Below, piece by piece: positions 22,625 through 31,449 of a stretch of DNA of 64,000 bases. The notes beneath the pieces were generated by a model. The model had not been told where the DNA came from. It saw nothing but the letters and a program-made list of their open reading frames with translations, and did not search any database. A program made the position numbers and the translations under genes. Positions within the stretch are counted from its first letter, which is position 1, and the number at the start of each line of letters is the position of its first letter. Location: assembly GCF_002783505.1 (NCBI RefSeq), contig NZ_PFGL01000011.1, positions 1-64,000 of the forward strand, written 5' to 3'. The DNA comes from Shewanella sp. CG12_big_fil_rev_8_21_14_0_65_47_15 (GTDB lineage: Bacteria; Pseudomonadota; Gammaproteobacteria; Enterobacterales; Shewanellaceae).

Positions 22625-23007
22625 TAATGCTACCCTATGAGCTTTTATGCGGATGAAGTGGTGATAACACCTTAATTATAGATAGCATCTTAATAATTTA
22701 TTAGTTTTAGTTAATGTTATTTCAAGGATGATAAATCATATAGACATGAGAAAATGTACAAAAGTGTGTAAACCACTTATGCCCTAGCTAGAGAGCATCA
22801 ACCCCATTTTGATAGCCCAGAGTAAACACACTCTAGGCATCAATAAACAGTACCAACCAGACTTCATCGTGAAACAAACGAAACCTAATTAGCCGTATCC
22901 ATTCACCAACCTATTGTTAATATAAAGAAAGTTATGATCACTGTCGGTGTTGAAAGCGTTCAAAAAAACACAGATTGTCAACTTTGGATGTTATTAGCAA
23001 AATTGTG

Positions 23008-23185
23008 AAGGCGGTTGCCCAGAAGCAACCTTACCCGGATGTGTTCGGGTTCGGAACCGCCCCGATCTAATCAATACCACTCTGGTGTCTTGGTGAATCC
23101 CCTTGCCGGGTGTGTAAAGGACTTACACCTCCACTCCAAGTTATCTGCGACCAACATAGTCAACAGATATTGACTGTCACGGCAC
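23008..23185. other. Hairpin-rich noncoding region of unknown nature (possible structured RNA or mobile element remnant)
   Basis: GGTTGCccagaaGCAACC; ACCCGgatgtgttCGGGT; GGCGGTT...AACCGCC; GTGTAAaggacTTACAC; GTCAAcagataTTGAC within about 175 nt; no convincing ORF. Confidence 0.5.
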
Positions 23186-23192
23186 ACAAATA

Positions 23193-23222
23193 AAAGGCCA
23201 TGATTATTCCATGGCCTCTGTA
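23193..23222 (-). terminator. Intrinsic terminator of the sulfatase gene
   Basis: Minus strand reads GAGGCCATGgaataatCATGGCCTTTTATTT. Confidence 0.75.
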
Positions 23223-23236
23223 TATAATATGCAAAC

Positions 23237-25660
23237 TCAGTTTGCCAACGCTTTCTGTAGAGAGACTGTAGCTTGCCCCTCTGCCGCCATAGTTTTATCC
23301 GCAACAGGCATATCTTTTAATATGATGTTTATCTTATTAATAATACCAGTAAATTTATATGGAGCTGGAACACCATAATTTTCAACAACAGGAGTTTCTC
23401 CATCTAAGCCAACGTCGGCGCCTTCATCGGCAGAGAATATCATCGGCTGAGTCCGCTCAATACGTCCTTCAGCAACTTGTTTATCATTGGCAAAAATTTT
23501 AGCAATCCCCCCCTTACCGAGTCCGCCTCCATCATAAGTGAACTCATAACGCAAATTAACTTTGCCTTTCGGGAGTGGTTTATCAGCACCGATAGTAAAG
23601 CGTTGCAGACCAAGGAAGTTATAACTATAAGTGGGTATGCCATCCTTTAGATAAAGACTCCAGCCGCCAAAACGACCAGCTTGTGCGAGTATCACGCCAT
23701 TAGCCCCCGTTGATGGGATCTCCAAGTCAGCCGTAATCTCGTGGGAGCGGTTTTTGACATTGATGAATACATTCTCGGACATGCCGACCATGCCTGAATA
23801 AACACTTAAGGAGGTACGTCCAGCCATTAGGTCTGGGCGGCCTACAAGGGCAGCATTAACTCGCTCAACACCACGATCATCAATTGGTAAAGCATGATAT
23901 TTTTCTGCCTCAACCATAAATAACGCTTGCATTTCCTTAAGTTTTTTTGGATTACTTGTAGCGAGATCGTTAGCCAAACTGAAATCTGAACGAGTATCGT
24001 AGAGTTCCCACTTATCACTGTCCAGTGCGGCCCGAACCTTACTTTCCCAAGGCGCTCGGTGAATAGTTCCTGCATACCAACCGTCATGATAAATGGCACG
24101 GTTCCCAAATATCTCGAAATATTGAGTTGTATGAGTATCAGCAGCGTTAGCATCGTTAAACGTTGCTAGCATACTAACACCTTCCATCGGTGTTTGTTTT
24201 ATCCCGTTCACCTCTTTGGGCTCTGGTAATTTGGCTGCTGCCAATATTGTCGGTGCTACGTCAATGACATGATGCCACTGGGAACGGGTCTCTCCCTTCG
24301 GACGCACAGCCTTTGGCCAATGCACAACCAGACCATTGCGTGTTCCGCCATAGTTAGAAGCAACCTGCTTGGCCCAAGCAAATGGGGTATTACCCGCAAT
24401 AGCCCAACCGGCGGCATAATGGTTATAGGTCGATGGCCCACCTAACTCATCGAAGTGTTTTATAATATCTTCTGTCTTTTCCTGCACCCCATTAAAATAG
24501 GTCATCTCATTAAACATGCCATTGGCGCCACCTTCGGCACTAGCACCATTATCACCTACCATGTAGAAGATCAGCGTGTTATCAAGTTGCCCCATATCTT
24601 CAATTGATTTGACCAGACGACCAGCTTCTGTATCAGCATATTCAGCAAAACCTGCAAAAACCTCCATCTGTCTAGCAAACAGCTTTTTGTCTGTTGCACT
24701 GAGCGCATTCCAGTCTTTGATTGCGGCTGGTTTAGGCGGTAATGCTGTACCAACTGGTACAACCCCCAGTTTTATTTGGCGAGCCAGAGTTTCTTCTCGT
24801 AACTTGTCCCATCCCTGATCAAATTTTCCATGATATTTGGCAATCCATTCTTTAGGAACATGGTGCGGCGCATGAGTTGCACCTGGAGCAAAATAGATAA
24901 AAAAGGGTTTGTCAGGAGTCAATGCCTTAACTGAGCGCATCCACTTTATCGATTGATTAGTCATATCAGTCATGAAGTTATATTTTGGGTCATGAGGCGG
25001 TTCGATCTTCGTCATATCCTCGTAAATGGATGGAGCCCAATGATTAGTTTCACCCGCGATAAAACCGTAGAACTTATCAAAGCCATTTCTGGTCGGCCAA
25101 CGATCCGTTGGACCTGATGGACTGACTTCCCAAGCCGCAGTTTCATGATCTTTACCAAAGTGTGCTGTGGCATAGCCATTTTGCCGCAGCATCTCTGCTA
25201 ATGGCGTCACACTCTGCGGACGTTGGCCTGTATTTCCAGGAAATGCGGTTGAAGTTTCCATGATGGAACCAGTATTGGTGGTATGGTGATTTCGTCCTGT
25301 CAATAAGGCTGCACGGGTTGGGGAACTGAGAGCTGTGGTATGAAACTGGTTGTAACGCAAGCCACTCTTTGCCAACTGTTCAACGGTGGGCATGTGAATA
25401 GGGCCGCCAAACGCACCTGATTGACCAAAGCCCATATCATCAATGAGAATAATCAAGACGTTGGGTGCGCCAACCGGAGCCTTTACCTGAAACCGTTCTG
25501 GTGGTGTTGCATCACGGACGTCTAGGACTTTGCTTCGTTCCGCTTCAGGTTCATGGATGGGTAGTACAGTTCGATCCGGTTCGGCCTGAGCCTGTGCACC
25601 AGTTGCACAGGTGCCGCTTAGTGCTAGTCCTATGGCGCCGTACATGGCATTTTTTTTCAT
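23237..25660 (-). CDS. Arylsulfatase (Ser-type, formylglycine-dependent)
   Basis: Sulfatase motif SSPTRAALLTGRNHH; NVLIILIDDMGFGQSGAFGG metal site; signal peptide MKKNAMYGAIGLALSGTCATGAQAQA. Confidence 0.92.
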   Translation of the reverse strand: MKKNAMYGAIGLALSGTCATGAQAQAEPDRTVLPIHEPEAERSKVLDVRDATPPERFQVKAPVGAPNVLIILIDDMGFGQSGAFGGPIHMPTVEQLAKSGLRYNQFHTTALSSPTRAALLTGRNHHTTNTGSIMETSTAFPGNTGQRPQSVTPLAEMLRQNGYATAHFGKDHETAAWEVSPSGPTDRWPTRNGFDKFYGFIAGETNHWAPSIYEDMTKIEPPHDPKYNFMTDMTNQSIKWMRSVKALTPDKPFFIYFAPGATHAPHHVPKEWIAKYHGKFDQGWDKLREETLARQIKLGVVPVGTALPPKPAAIKDWNALSATDKKLFARQMEVFAGFAEYADTEAGRLVKSIEDMGQLDNTLIFYMVGDNGASAEGGANGMFNEMTYFNGVQEKTEDIIKHFDELGGPSTYNHYAAGWAIAGNTPFAWAKQVASNYGGTRNGLVVHWPKAVRPKGETRSQWHHVIDVAPTILAAAKLPEPKEVNGIKQTPMEGVSMLATFNDANAADTHTTQYFEIFGNRAIYHDGWYAGTIHRAPWESKVRAALDSDKWELYDTRSDFSLANDLATSNPKKLKEMQALFMVEAEKYHALPIDDRGVERVNAALVGRPDLMAGRTSLSVYSGMVGMSENVFINVKNRSHEITADLEIPSTGANGVILAQAGRFGGWSLYLKDGIPTYSYNFLGLQRFTIGADKPLPKGKVNLRYEFTYDGGGLGKGGIAKIFANDKQVAEGRIERTQPMIFSADEGADVGLDGETPVVENYGVPAPYKFTGIINKINIILKDMPVADKTMAAEGQATVSLQKALAN

Positions 25661-25749
25661 TTTTAAACTCCTTCTATTTATACATAATGGAGGAGATACA
25701 TCGACAACTACGTAATATGGATGCTCCTCAATCACACCAACTAGTTTAT

Positions 25750-27039
25750 TTAGCTCACTTCTCTATCTGATAACGGGATCACTAGGGGTCCATTCAGTGC
25801 ATCCATGACCATGGATGCGGGCAAGTTGTGGCTGACCAACTTGGCCATTGCATTCAAATAGGGAGTTAAATGTTGGAAATAACTTTTGTAGCTTGGGCAG
25901 AGATAGTTGAGTCCTGGTTTACCATCACGGGCAATTACAAACCGATTTTTTGGACATTCACCGTGACAGGCAAATAAGTAATCGCACTGACGACACTCAT
26001 CAGGTAAGGTAGTTGACTTGGCTTGGCCAAAAGCCCGCTGTTGCTGAGAATCAGCCATCTGTTGTGGTGTACTCTGTTGTAAATTGCCCAACAGGTAGTC
26101 TGGATACATGAAGTGGTCACAAGAATAGACATCACCATTATGTTCCACTATTAGTGCATTTCCGCAATTTTTGGCGAACAAGCAAATGGTGGAGGGCAAT
26201 TGCAACCAAGAAGCCAACGCCCATTCGAAATTCATCACATAAATTGTACCGACATCCTGACGGATCCACTCATCAAAAATAGCGATCAAAAACTGACCGT
26301 AAGCATGGGGAGATACGCTGTGCGGTGTCATCATGAGTGTAGGGCGCAACAGGTTGTTCTCATCTAGTTTCGGCGGTGTCGCAAAGGTTAATCCCAAAGC
26401 TAGATCATCGTTCGAAGGTATTCGCTCTACTACTGGATTGAACTGGATATGTGTCACACCCTGTTGCTTTAAAAACTGATACACTGCTAATGGCTGCTCG
26501 GCCACACTGCTAGTGACGGTAACCAGCACATTGAACTCAATCTTGAAGCGTTTCAGTAGTTCAAGTCCCTTCATAACGGCATCGAATGTCGGTCGCTCCT
26601 TCTTATCCACACGATCTCGATCATGTATGGCCTGAGGGCCATCGAGGCTGATACCTACCATAAACCCAGCTTCGGCCAAAAACTCACACCACTCTTCATC
26701 CAATAGTACGCCATTGGTTTGTATGGAATTACGAATGGTCTTGGCGCCAGCCAGTTCTTGTTGCCAAGCATAAGCTCGCCGGTAAAAATTCAGCCCTCGC
26801 AGCATAGGCTCCCCACCCTGCCAGGTAAACAGCACTTCTAGGCTTGGTTCGTGACGAATATTTTGTTCTATATAGGCACGCAACACCTCATCACTCATGG
26901 AAAAATGTTGTCTTTCTGGATAGAGCTCACGTTTCTCCAGATAAAAGCAGTAATGACACTCCAGATTGCAAATTGGCCCCACTGGCTTTGCCATAAGATG
27001 CAACCCTAGCTTTTGTATATCTTGTTTAGATTGACTCAT
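25750..27039 (-). CDS. Anaerobic sulfatase maturase (radical SAM/SPASM, anSME)
   Basis: CNLECHYC radical SAM motif; C-terminal SPASM cysteines CRQCDYLFACHGECPKNR; adjacent to a sulfatase. Confidence 0.92.
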   Translation of the reverse strand: MSQSKQDIQKLGLHLMAKPVGPICNLECHYCFYLEKRELYPERQHFSMSDEVLRAYIEQNIRHEPSLEVLFTWQGGEPMLRGLNFYRRAYAWQQELAGAKTIRNSIQTNGVLLDEEWCEFLAEAGFMVGISLDGPQAIHDRDRVDKKERPTFDAVMKGLELLKRFKIEFNVLVTVTSSVAEQPLAVYQFLKQQGVTHIQFNPVVERIPSNDDLALGLTFATPPKLDENNLLRPTLMMTPHSVSPHAYGQFLIAIFDEWIRQDVGTIYVMNFEWALASWLQLPSTICLFAKNCGNALIVEHNGDVYSCDHFMYPDYLLGNLQQSTPQQMADSQQQRAFGQAKSTTLPDECRQCDYLFACHGECPKNRFVIARDGKPGLNYLCPSYKSYFQHLTPYLNAMAKLVSHNLPASMVMDALNGPLVIPLSDREVS

Positions 27040-27138
27040 AAATACCTTCCAACTCCCAATTAGCACACACCTTGAGTAAGGGACACTTGGCACAGTGGAC
27101 TGCTTGTGCTGAATCTAATCGACTCATGTTTAAGGTAA

Positions 27139-28341
27139 TCAAAAGCGCTGATTATAGTTGATCGCAAAAAAGAACATGTTGGGATCATGATAACGACCAG
27201 CTAATACAGCAGGGGAGCTCACGTTAGCATCTTCGCTCATGAGATACTCAAAGGCAGCACCAACTGACGAAGTAATACCCAGCTCCTGTTGCACACCGAT
27301 ACCAAGTCGCCAAGTGTCACCGGCAGGCATCAGGAAAGAAGTATTCATTTGGTCTTGATACATACTTGTATCGTAAGCAACCCCCGTATTTATCCGTGTC
27401 ACCTGTGATATTTGGTACTGAATACCAACAGCGGCATGCCAGGTATCTTGTAGGTGAAGTATAGATGCAACTTGCTTGTTACCTACAGTAGTGTCCATTT
27501 TGCTAAAATTGCTCCAGTCTTGCCAACCGAGATCCCCCAGTAAAGCCCACCGCGTATTCAGTTGTTGGAAACCACTTAACATTATCTGTTGAGGTGCATT
27601 GACAGAGGTATTGATTGGTATCTGCCACTCCTCTCCGCTAATCGGGAGATTGCCTGTAGCATTGATATTGAAGTCATACTTAACGGCTGAGGTGTAGGTC
27701 AGTCCAATACGGGTTTGTTCGGATGGTGTATAGAGAAGGCCTAAGCGTAGGTTGGCAGCCCAGTCATGATCGTTCTGCTCAACTTCACCTACACCATTTG
27801 CTCTATCACGGGTCAGTGAAAAAATACCATAATTAATACCTACACCAATTCCTAAAACCCATTGATTATTTAGGCTATAGGCCATGGCGGGTTGTAAGGT
27901 CAGCCCCATCATGGTTGAATCCTTGACGAGATTGCGTCCAGCCCAGTCATCATTAAATCCAAGGCTTAGCCCGAAGTTGCCATACAAACCGACACCTAAC
28001 CGTAAGCGTTCATTGACGCTATGGCTATAAAAGAGACTAGCAGCAGGCAAGGCACCAACTGCGTTACCGCCATCTTCAAGTCGCTCATCTTCTACATCAT
28101 AGTCTAGGTTTCCATAGAGCAATTGCCCCCCGACAGTCAGTTGATTGCCATCCAGGTACATCATGCCTGCAGGGTTGCTAACGACAGTACTAGCATCTTG
28201 TGCTCTAGCGGCCATTCCTGCACCCGCCAGCCCAAGATCCTCAGTCGCGATCTCATACAAGTAAAGGCCCCCAGCATTAACGTTAAATGCTGTCATAAAT
28301 ATCATCAAAGAAACAATTGACGCAACCTTGCTCGCTTTCAT
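27139..28341 (-). CDS. OmpP1/FadL/TodX family outer membrane transporter
   Basis: GGLYLYEIATEDLGLAGAGMAARAQDASTVVSNPAGM N-terminal signature; C-terminal Phe barrel end. Confidence 0.9.
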   Translation of the reverse strand: MKASKVASIVSLMIFMTAFNVNAGGLYLYEIATEDLGLAGAGMAARAQDASTVVSNPAGMMYLDGNQLTVGGQLLYGNLDYDVEDERLEDGGNAVGALPAASLFYSHSVNERLRLGVGLYGNFGLSLGFNDDWAGRNLVKDSTMMGLTLQPAMAYSLNNQWVLGIGVGINYGIFSLTRDRANGVGEVEQNDHDWAANLRLGLLYTPSEQTRIGLTYTSAVKYDFNINATGNLPISGEEWQIPINTSVNAPQQIMLSGFQQLNTRWALLGDLGWQDWSNFSKMDTTVGNKQVASILHLQDTWHAAVGIQYQISQVTRINTGVAYDTSMYQDQMNTSFLMPAGDTWRLGIGVQQELGITSSVGAAFEYLMSEDANVSSPAVLAGRYHDPNMFFFAINYNQRF

Positions 28342-28536
28342 AAAATTAAATCCCTTTTATGCATTGATACGAATGCAAAAAACTCAGTATGTAGCCATTA
28401 GAACAACCCAATATAAATATTGTGAATTTATATACAGATATATTTCCAACACACCAAATAAATTACACTGTAATATTTAGCTCACAGTGGCTATAAAATA
28501 AGAATATATGTCATGTATCACGTTAGTTAATGATGA

Positions 28537-28558
28537 TTTTGTGATCTGCATCAAGTCT
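28537..28558 (-). promoter_or_regulatory. Candidate CRP/FNR-type site upstream of the fadL-like gene
   Basis: TTTTGTGATCTGCATCAAGTCT resembles TGTGA-N6-TCACA with a degenerate right half; about 200 nt upstream of the 28341 start. Confidence 0.35.
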
Positions 28559-28709
28559 CATGAAAAATGTAGTTTTTCAATGGTAGACTTTATGTGTGAT
28601 TTATAGAGACAGTTTCACTATGGCGTGATGCTATAACAGGAAAATTCAACAACGATGATTATTGATGGTACGCCTCTGCTTGCTTGCCGGTGGGCTAGTG
28701 TATGGCGTT

Positions 28710-28747
28710 CAGGTTCAGCAGCGGCAGACTGCCCGCCACTGAACCTG
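28710..28747. other. Hairpin downstream of the DUF1254 gene
   Basis: CAGGTTCAG...CTGAACCTG 9-bp stem with a GC-rich inner part. Confidence 0.45.
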
Positions 28748-28767
28748 ATGGTTCGCTGACGACTAAG

Positions 28768-30294
28768 CTACTTCATCAGTTCGATTTCGCTCAGCTTCCA
28801 ACTTTTGTCGAACCAAGGTTCGAGTGGGCCGTATAGCCGGAACAGCATATTCCAGCCTTTGCCGGGAATGGTCTGAATCCAGTTGTGTTCCATCCCGGTC
28901 GGAGCCTTCGGTCCGAAATACACGTCCACTGAACCATCCTTGTTGACCACCAAGCTCTTGTCCAAACTGCTCACCTGTGGAAAGTCTTGACTGGTCTGAA
29001 GCATTGAACGGGTCTGGTTGTCGTACACGATTGCAGACCAAAAGTCCTTTGCCGGAGCATTAGGCAACACATGCAGTCGATAGGTCTTGCCACCGTCCAG
29101 TGGATTACCTTGAGAATCCACGATTCCGACGGCATATTGGGAGCCTTGTCCAATCATCTTGGCTTCCATTGCTGGCGTCACACCAGTTGCATAGAAGTAA
29201 AAGAAAGCGGCGGCATCGAGATGGGCTACACCGGGTTGCGACTCGAACTTGTATCCGCCGAGCCATTGCCGCCAAGTGCTGTTCGGGTAGTAAAAGGCTT
29301 CAGGTATGCGACTCTGATAGGTCAACGTCCGCGCAGTGGCGTCACCCACCGCAGCCGCCTCGGCCAGTATCTTCTTCATGCGATCATCTGGCGCGAATGG
29401 TTTGCCCTTCTCTATACCTATAGAAGCAAAAAAACCTAAGGTGACCGGATCAAGCGACTCGACGGGTTCATTCTGAACGACGTAGTCGAGAAGCTCCCAA
29501 AATTGGTAGTCGGCTGGTGCCACTGTGGAAAAATCTCGGTTGGACACGTTAACAAAGATGTTGGCTGGCGGTTTAGCGGCTTGCGACAAGGAGTAAATGC
29601 GAGTGTTGTTGTGCAGGCTCTGAATGGCGGGCTTGATATCCCCTTTCACTGGCATGTTGCGCCAGACGAGAATCGACTCGAATGTAGGAACACGCACAGC
29701 CATGTACTCAGCAGGCACTTCTCCATTGTATCCCGGCGGCAGCAGCAGGTATTTGCCTCCCTTGCCCTTGTCCGGGCCGACGATGCCGATGTCAGTTACA
29801 TACTTGAACCAGAAGTCATCAATCATACCCAGTGTCATGGGCGGTACTTCGACCACCAGCGGACCGTCATGCAGATTGATCCAAATCCATGTGTAGGGAG
29901 TGGTGGCGTTGGCCGTGAGAAAAATCGAACGGGAATTCATGTTGGTTTCAAATGTCGGGATCGTGATATTGGCAGGGCCAACGCTCAGTAATCCTTCGCG
30001 TAGCCCAGCCATATTTACAGGGGCTAATGCCAGTAAATATGCTTGCACTGCACGTTGAAAGTCGAGGTTGTCGTAAACCTTAGCAACGGTTTCTTTATCC
30101 GGAAAACCATCAAAAAACTTCAGGGTGCCTAGTCGCGTATCCACCTTATCCGGGATCTCTATGCCGGGAGGGATATCTGTGACCATCTTCATTTTCGGTG
30201 CAGACTGTGCCTGTGCTGCAAAGGCACCCATCATAAAAATAAGAGTCGCTATCCTAACACTTTCCATATATCTGATTTTCATTGGAATCTCCAT
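28768..30294 (-). CDS. DUF1254/DUF1214 domain-containing secreted protein
   Basis: 508 aa with signal peptide; TPYTWIWINLHDGPLVVEVPP and YRLHVLPNAPAKDFWSAIVYDNQTRSMLQT typical of the two domains. Confidence 0.85.
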   Translation of the reverse strand: MEIPMKIRYMESVRIATLIFMMGAFAAQAQSAPKMKMVTDIPPGIEIPDKVDTRLGTLKFFDGFPDKETVAKVYDNLDFQRAVQAYLLALAPVNMAGLREGLLSVGPANITIPTFETNMNSRSIFLTANATTPYTWIWINLHDGPLVVEVPPMTLGMIDDFWFKYVTDIGIVGPDKGKGGKYLLLPPGYNGEVPAEYMAVRVPTFESILVWRNMPVKGDIKPAIQSLHNNTRIYSLSQAAKPPANIFVNVSNRDFSTVAPADYQFWELLDYVVQNEPVESLDPVTLGFFASIGIEKGKPFAPDDRMKKILAEAAAVGDATARTLTYQSRIPEAFYYPNSTWRQWLGGYKFESQPGVAHLDAAAFFYFYATGVTPAMEAKMIGQGSQYAVGIVDSQGNPLDGGKTYRLHVLPNAPAKDFWSAIVYDNQTRSMLQTSQDFPQVSSLDKSLVVNKDGSVDVYFGPKAPTGMEHNWIQTIPGKGWNMLFRLYGPLEPWFDKSWKLSEIELMK

Positions 30295-30859
30295 TTGTCT
30301 TGCAAGACTGAAAATTTGTATTGCCAGCTAACGTCCTAAATAATTTATCCTAATTATACTACATCGCAGGGTATCGCACACGGACACACCGGCTCCTGAT
30401 CTCACAAGAAACGTCCCTGAAGGCTCCACCGCACCATTCCTAGCGCAGAGGGCCAGCTTACCGATACCCTGCTCGTTCTATAAAGTGATCTACAATTCGG
30501 AACTACTATTTAGCACTTATCTCCTAGATAGCATCTTTCCCATTTTTTGTATCTCACGTTAAACAAACAATAGAATCAACCACTCGGCAAAACCGCATAT
30601 AACCTCCAATTAGGCATAATTTCCTTACCGTGAAAATCAACACAATGCGGACCTATCAACATGACTATCAAGTAATTGGCTGCTCAAAACCCTATACCAA
30701 ACACAGAGTAAAACCACGCCGTTACAAATATGTACATTTTAATAACATTTAATTTGCTAGCATGGGGGCACTGGACTAGCTTTAAGGAGCGAGGCTTAAC
30801 CCAAGACATCAATTACCTTTCCAACCAATAACCATCAACACTGTGAGCCGCAGCTAAAA

Positions 30860-31018
30860 ATGAAAAAACAGGATCGAGAGAGTGTTTCGCCTATGCTGCC
30901 CAGGCTCATTTTTGTCATCGTTGTACTCAATGTACTGATCGTTTTAGGATCTTATCTCCCCCCCGATGGCAGAGGCGCAGCTCTTAGATTGGATAGCCAA
31001 TGGCATGCATTTTCTTAA
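30860..31018 (+). CDS. Possible small single-TM protein (52 aa), absent from the ORF track
   Basis: ATG...TAA encodes MKKQDRESVSPMLPRLIFVIVVLNVLIVLGSYLPPDGRGAALRLDSQWHAFS: charged N-terminus plus one hydrophobic segment. Confidence 0.35.
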   Translation: MKKQDRESVSPMLPRLIFVIVVLNVLIVLGSYLPPDGRGAALRLDSQWHAFS

Positions 31019-31070
31019 AAGCATTACAGCTGATAAAACATAAACCGCTTGAGCTAGGATCGCACCGATA

Positions 31071-31352
31071 TCATGTTCGATAGAGTACCTTAACCACATG
31101 CCAGCCAAACTTAGTTTTCACTAAATGCGGGACTAATAATTCCCCCGAAAATGCGACCTTATCGAATTGAGGCACCATTTGGCCTTTTTTAAACTCGCCT
31201 AGATCGCCGCCTTTTTTCGCCGAAGGGCAAGAGGAGAAACGCTTCGCCAGTGCCGCAAAATTAGCCCCATTATTCAATTGCTTGATAATGTCTTCCGCCT
31301 GTTCTTTGTGCTTGACTAAAATATGCACTGCGGCGGCGGTTTTATATATCAT
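31071..31352 (-). CDS. ppiC: Parvulin-type peptidylprolyl isomerase (PpiC)
   Basis: [58 protein letters not shown]. Confidence 0.92.
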   Translation of the reverse strand: MIYKTAAAVHILVKHKEQAEDIIKQLNNGANFAALAKRFSSCPSAKKGGDLGEFKKGQMVPQFDKVAFSGELLVPHLVKTKFGWHVVKVLYRT

Positions 31353-31449
31353 GTTCACATCCTCGAGGTTGCGACCCATGGCAAAGGCTTTAGGACCTAC
31401 GCCATAGGTCGACTCATTTATTCACTGATTTTCAATTGCTTATTGCAAC

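Noticed and set aside
23008-23060. Possible tRNA-like cloverleaf (GGCGGTT...AACCGCC)
   Set aside because: No anticodon arm, T-arm consensus or CCA-proximal geometry; length wrong for a tRNA.
23071-23304. 77-aa minus-strand ORF overlapping the sulfatase 3' end
   Set aside because: Out of frame with the sulfatase gene and runs through its terminator; not a plausible protein.
29071-29991. Several 100-160 aa ORFs antisense to the DUF1254 gene
   Set aside because: Antisense shadows of a higher-GC gene; no recognisable domains.
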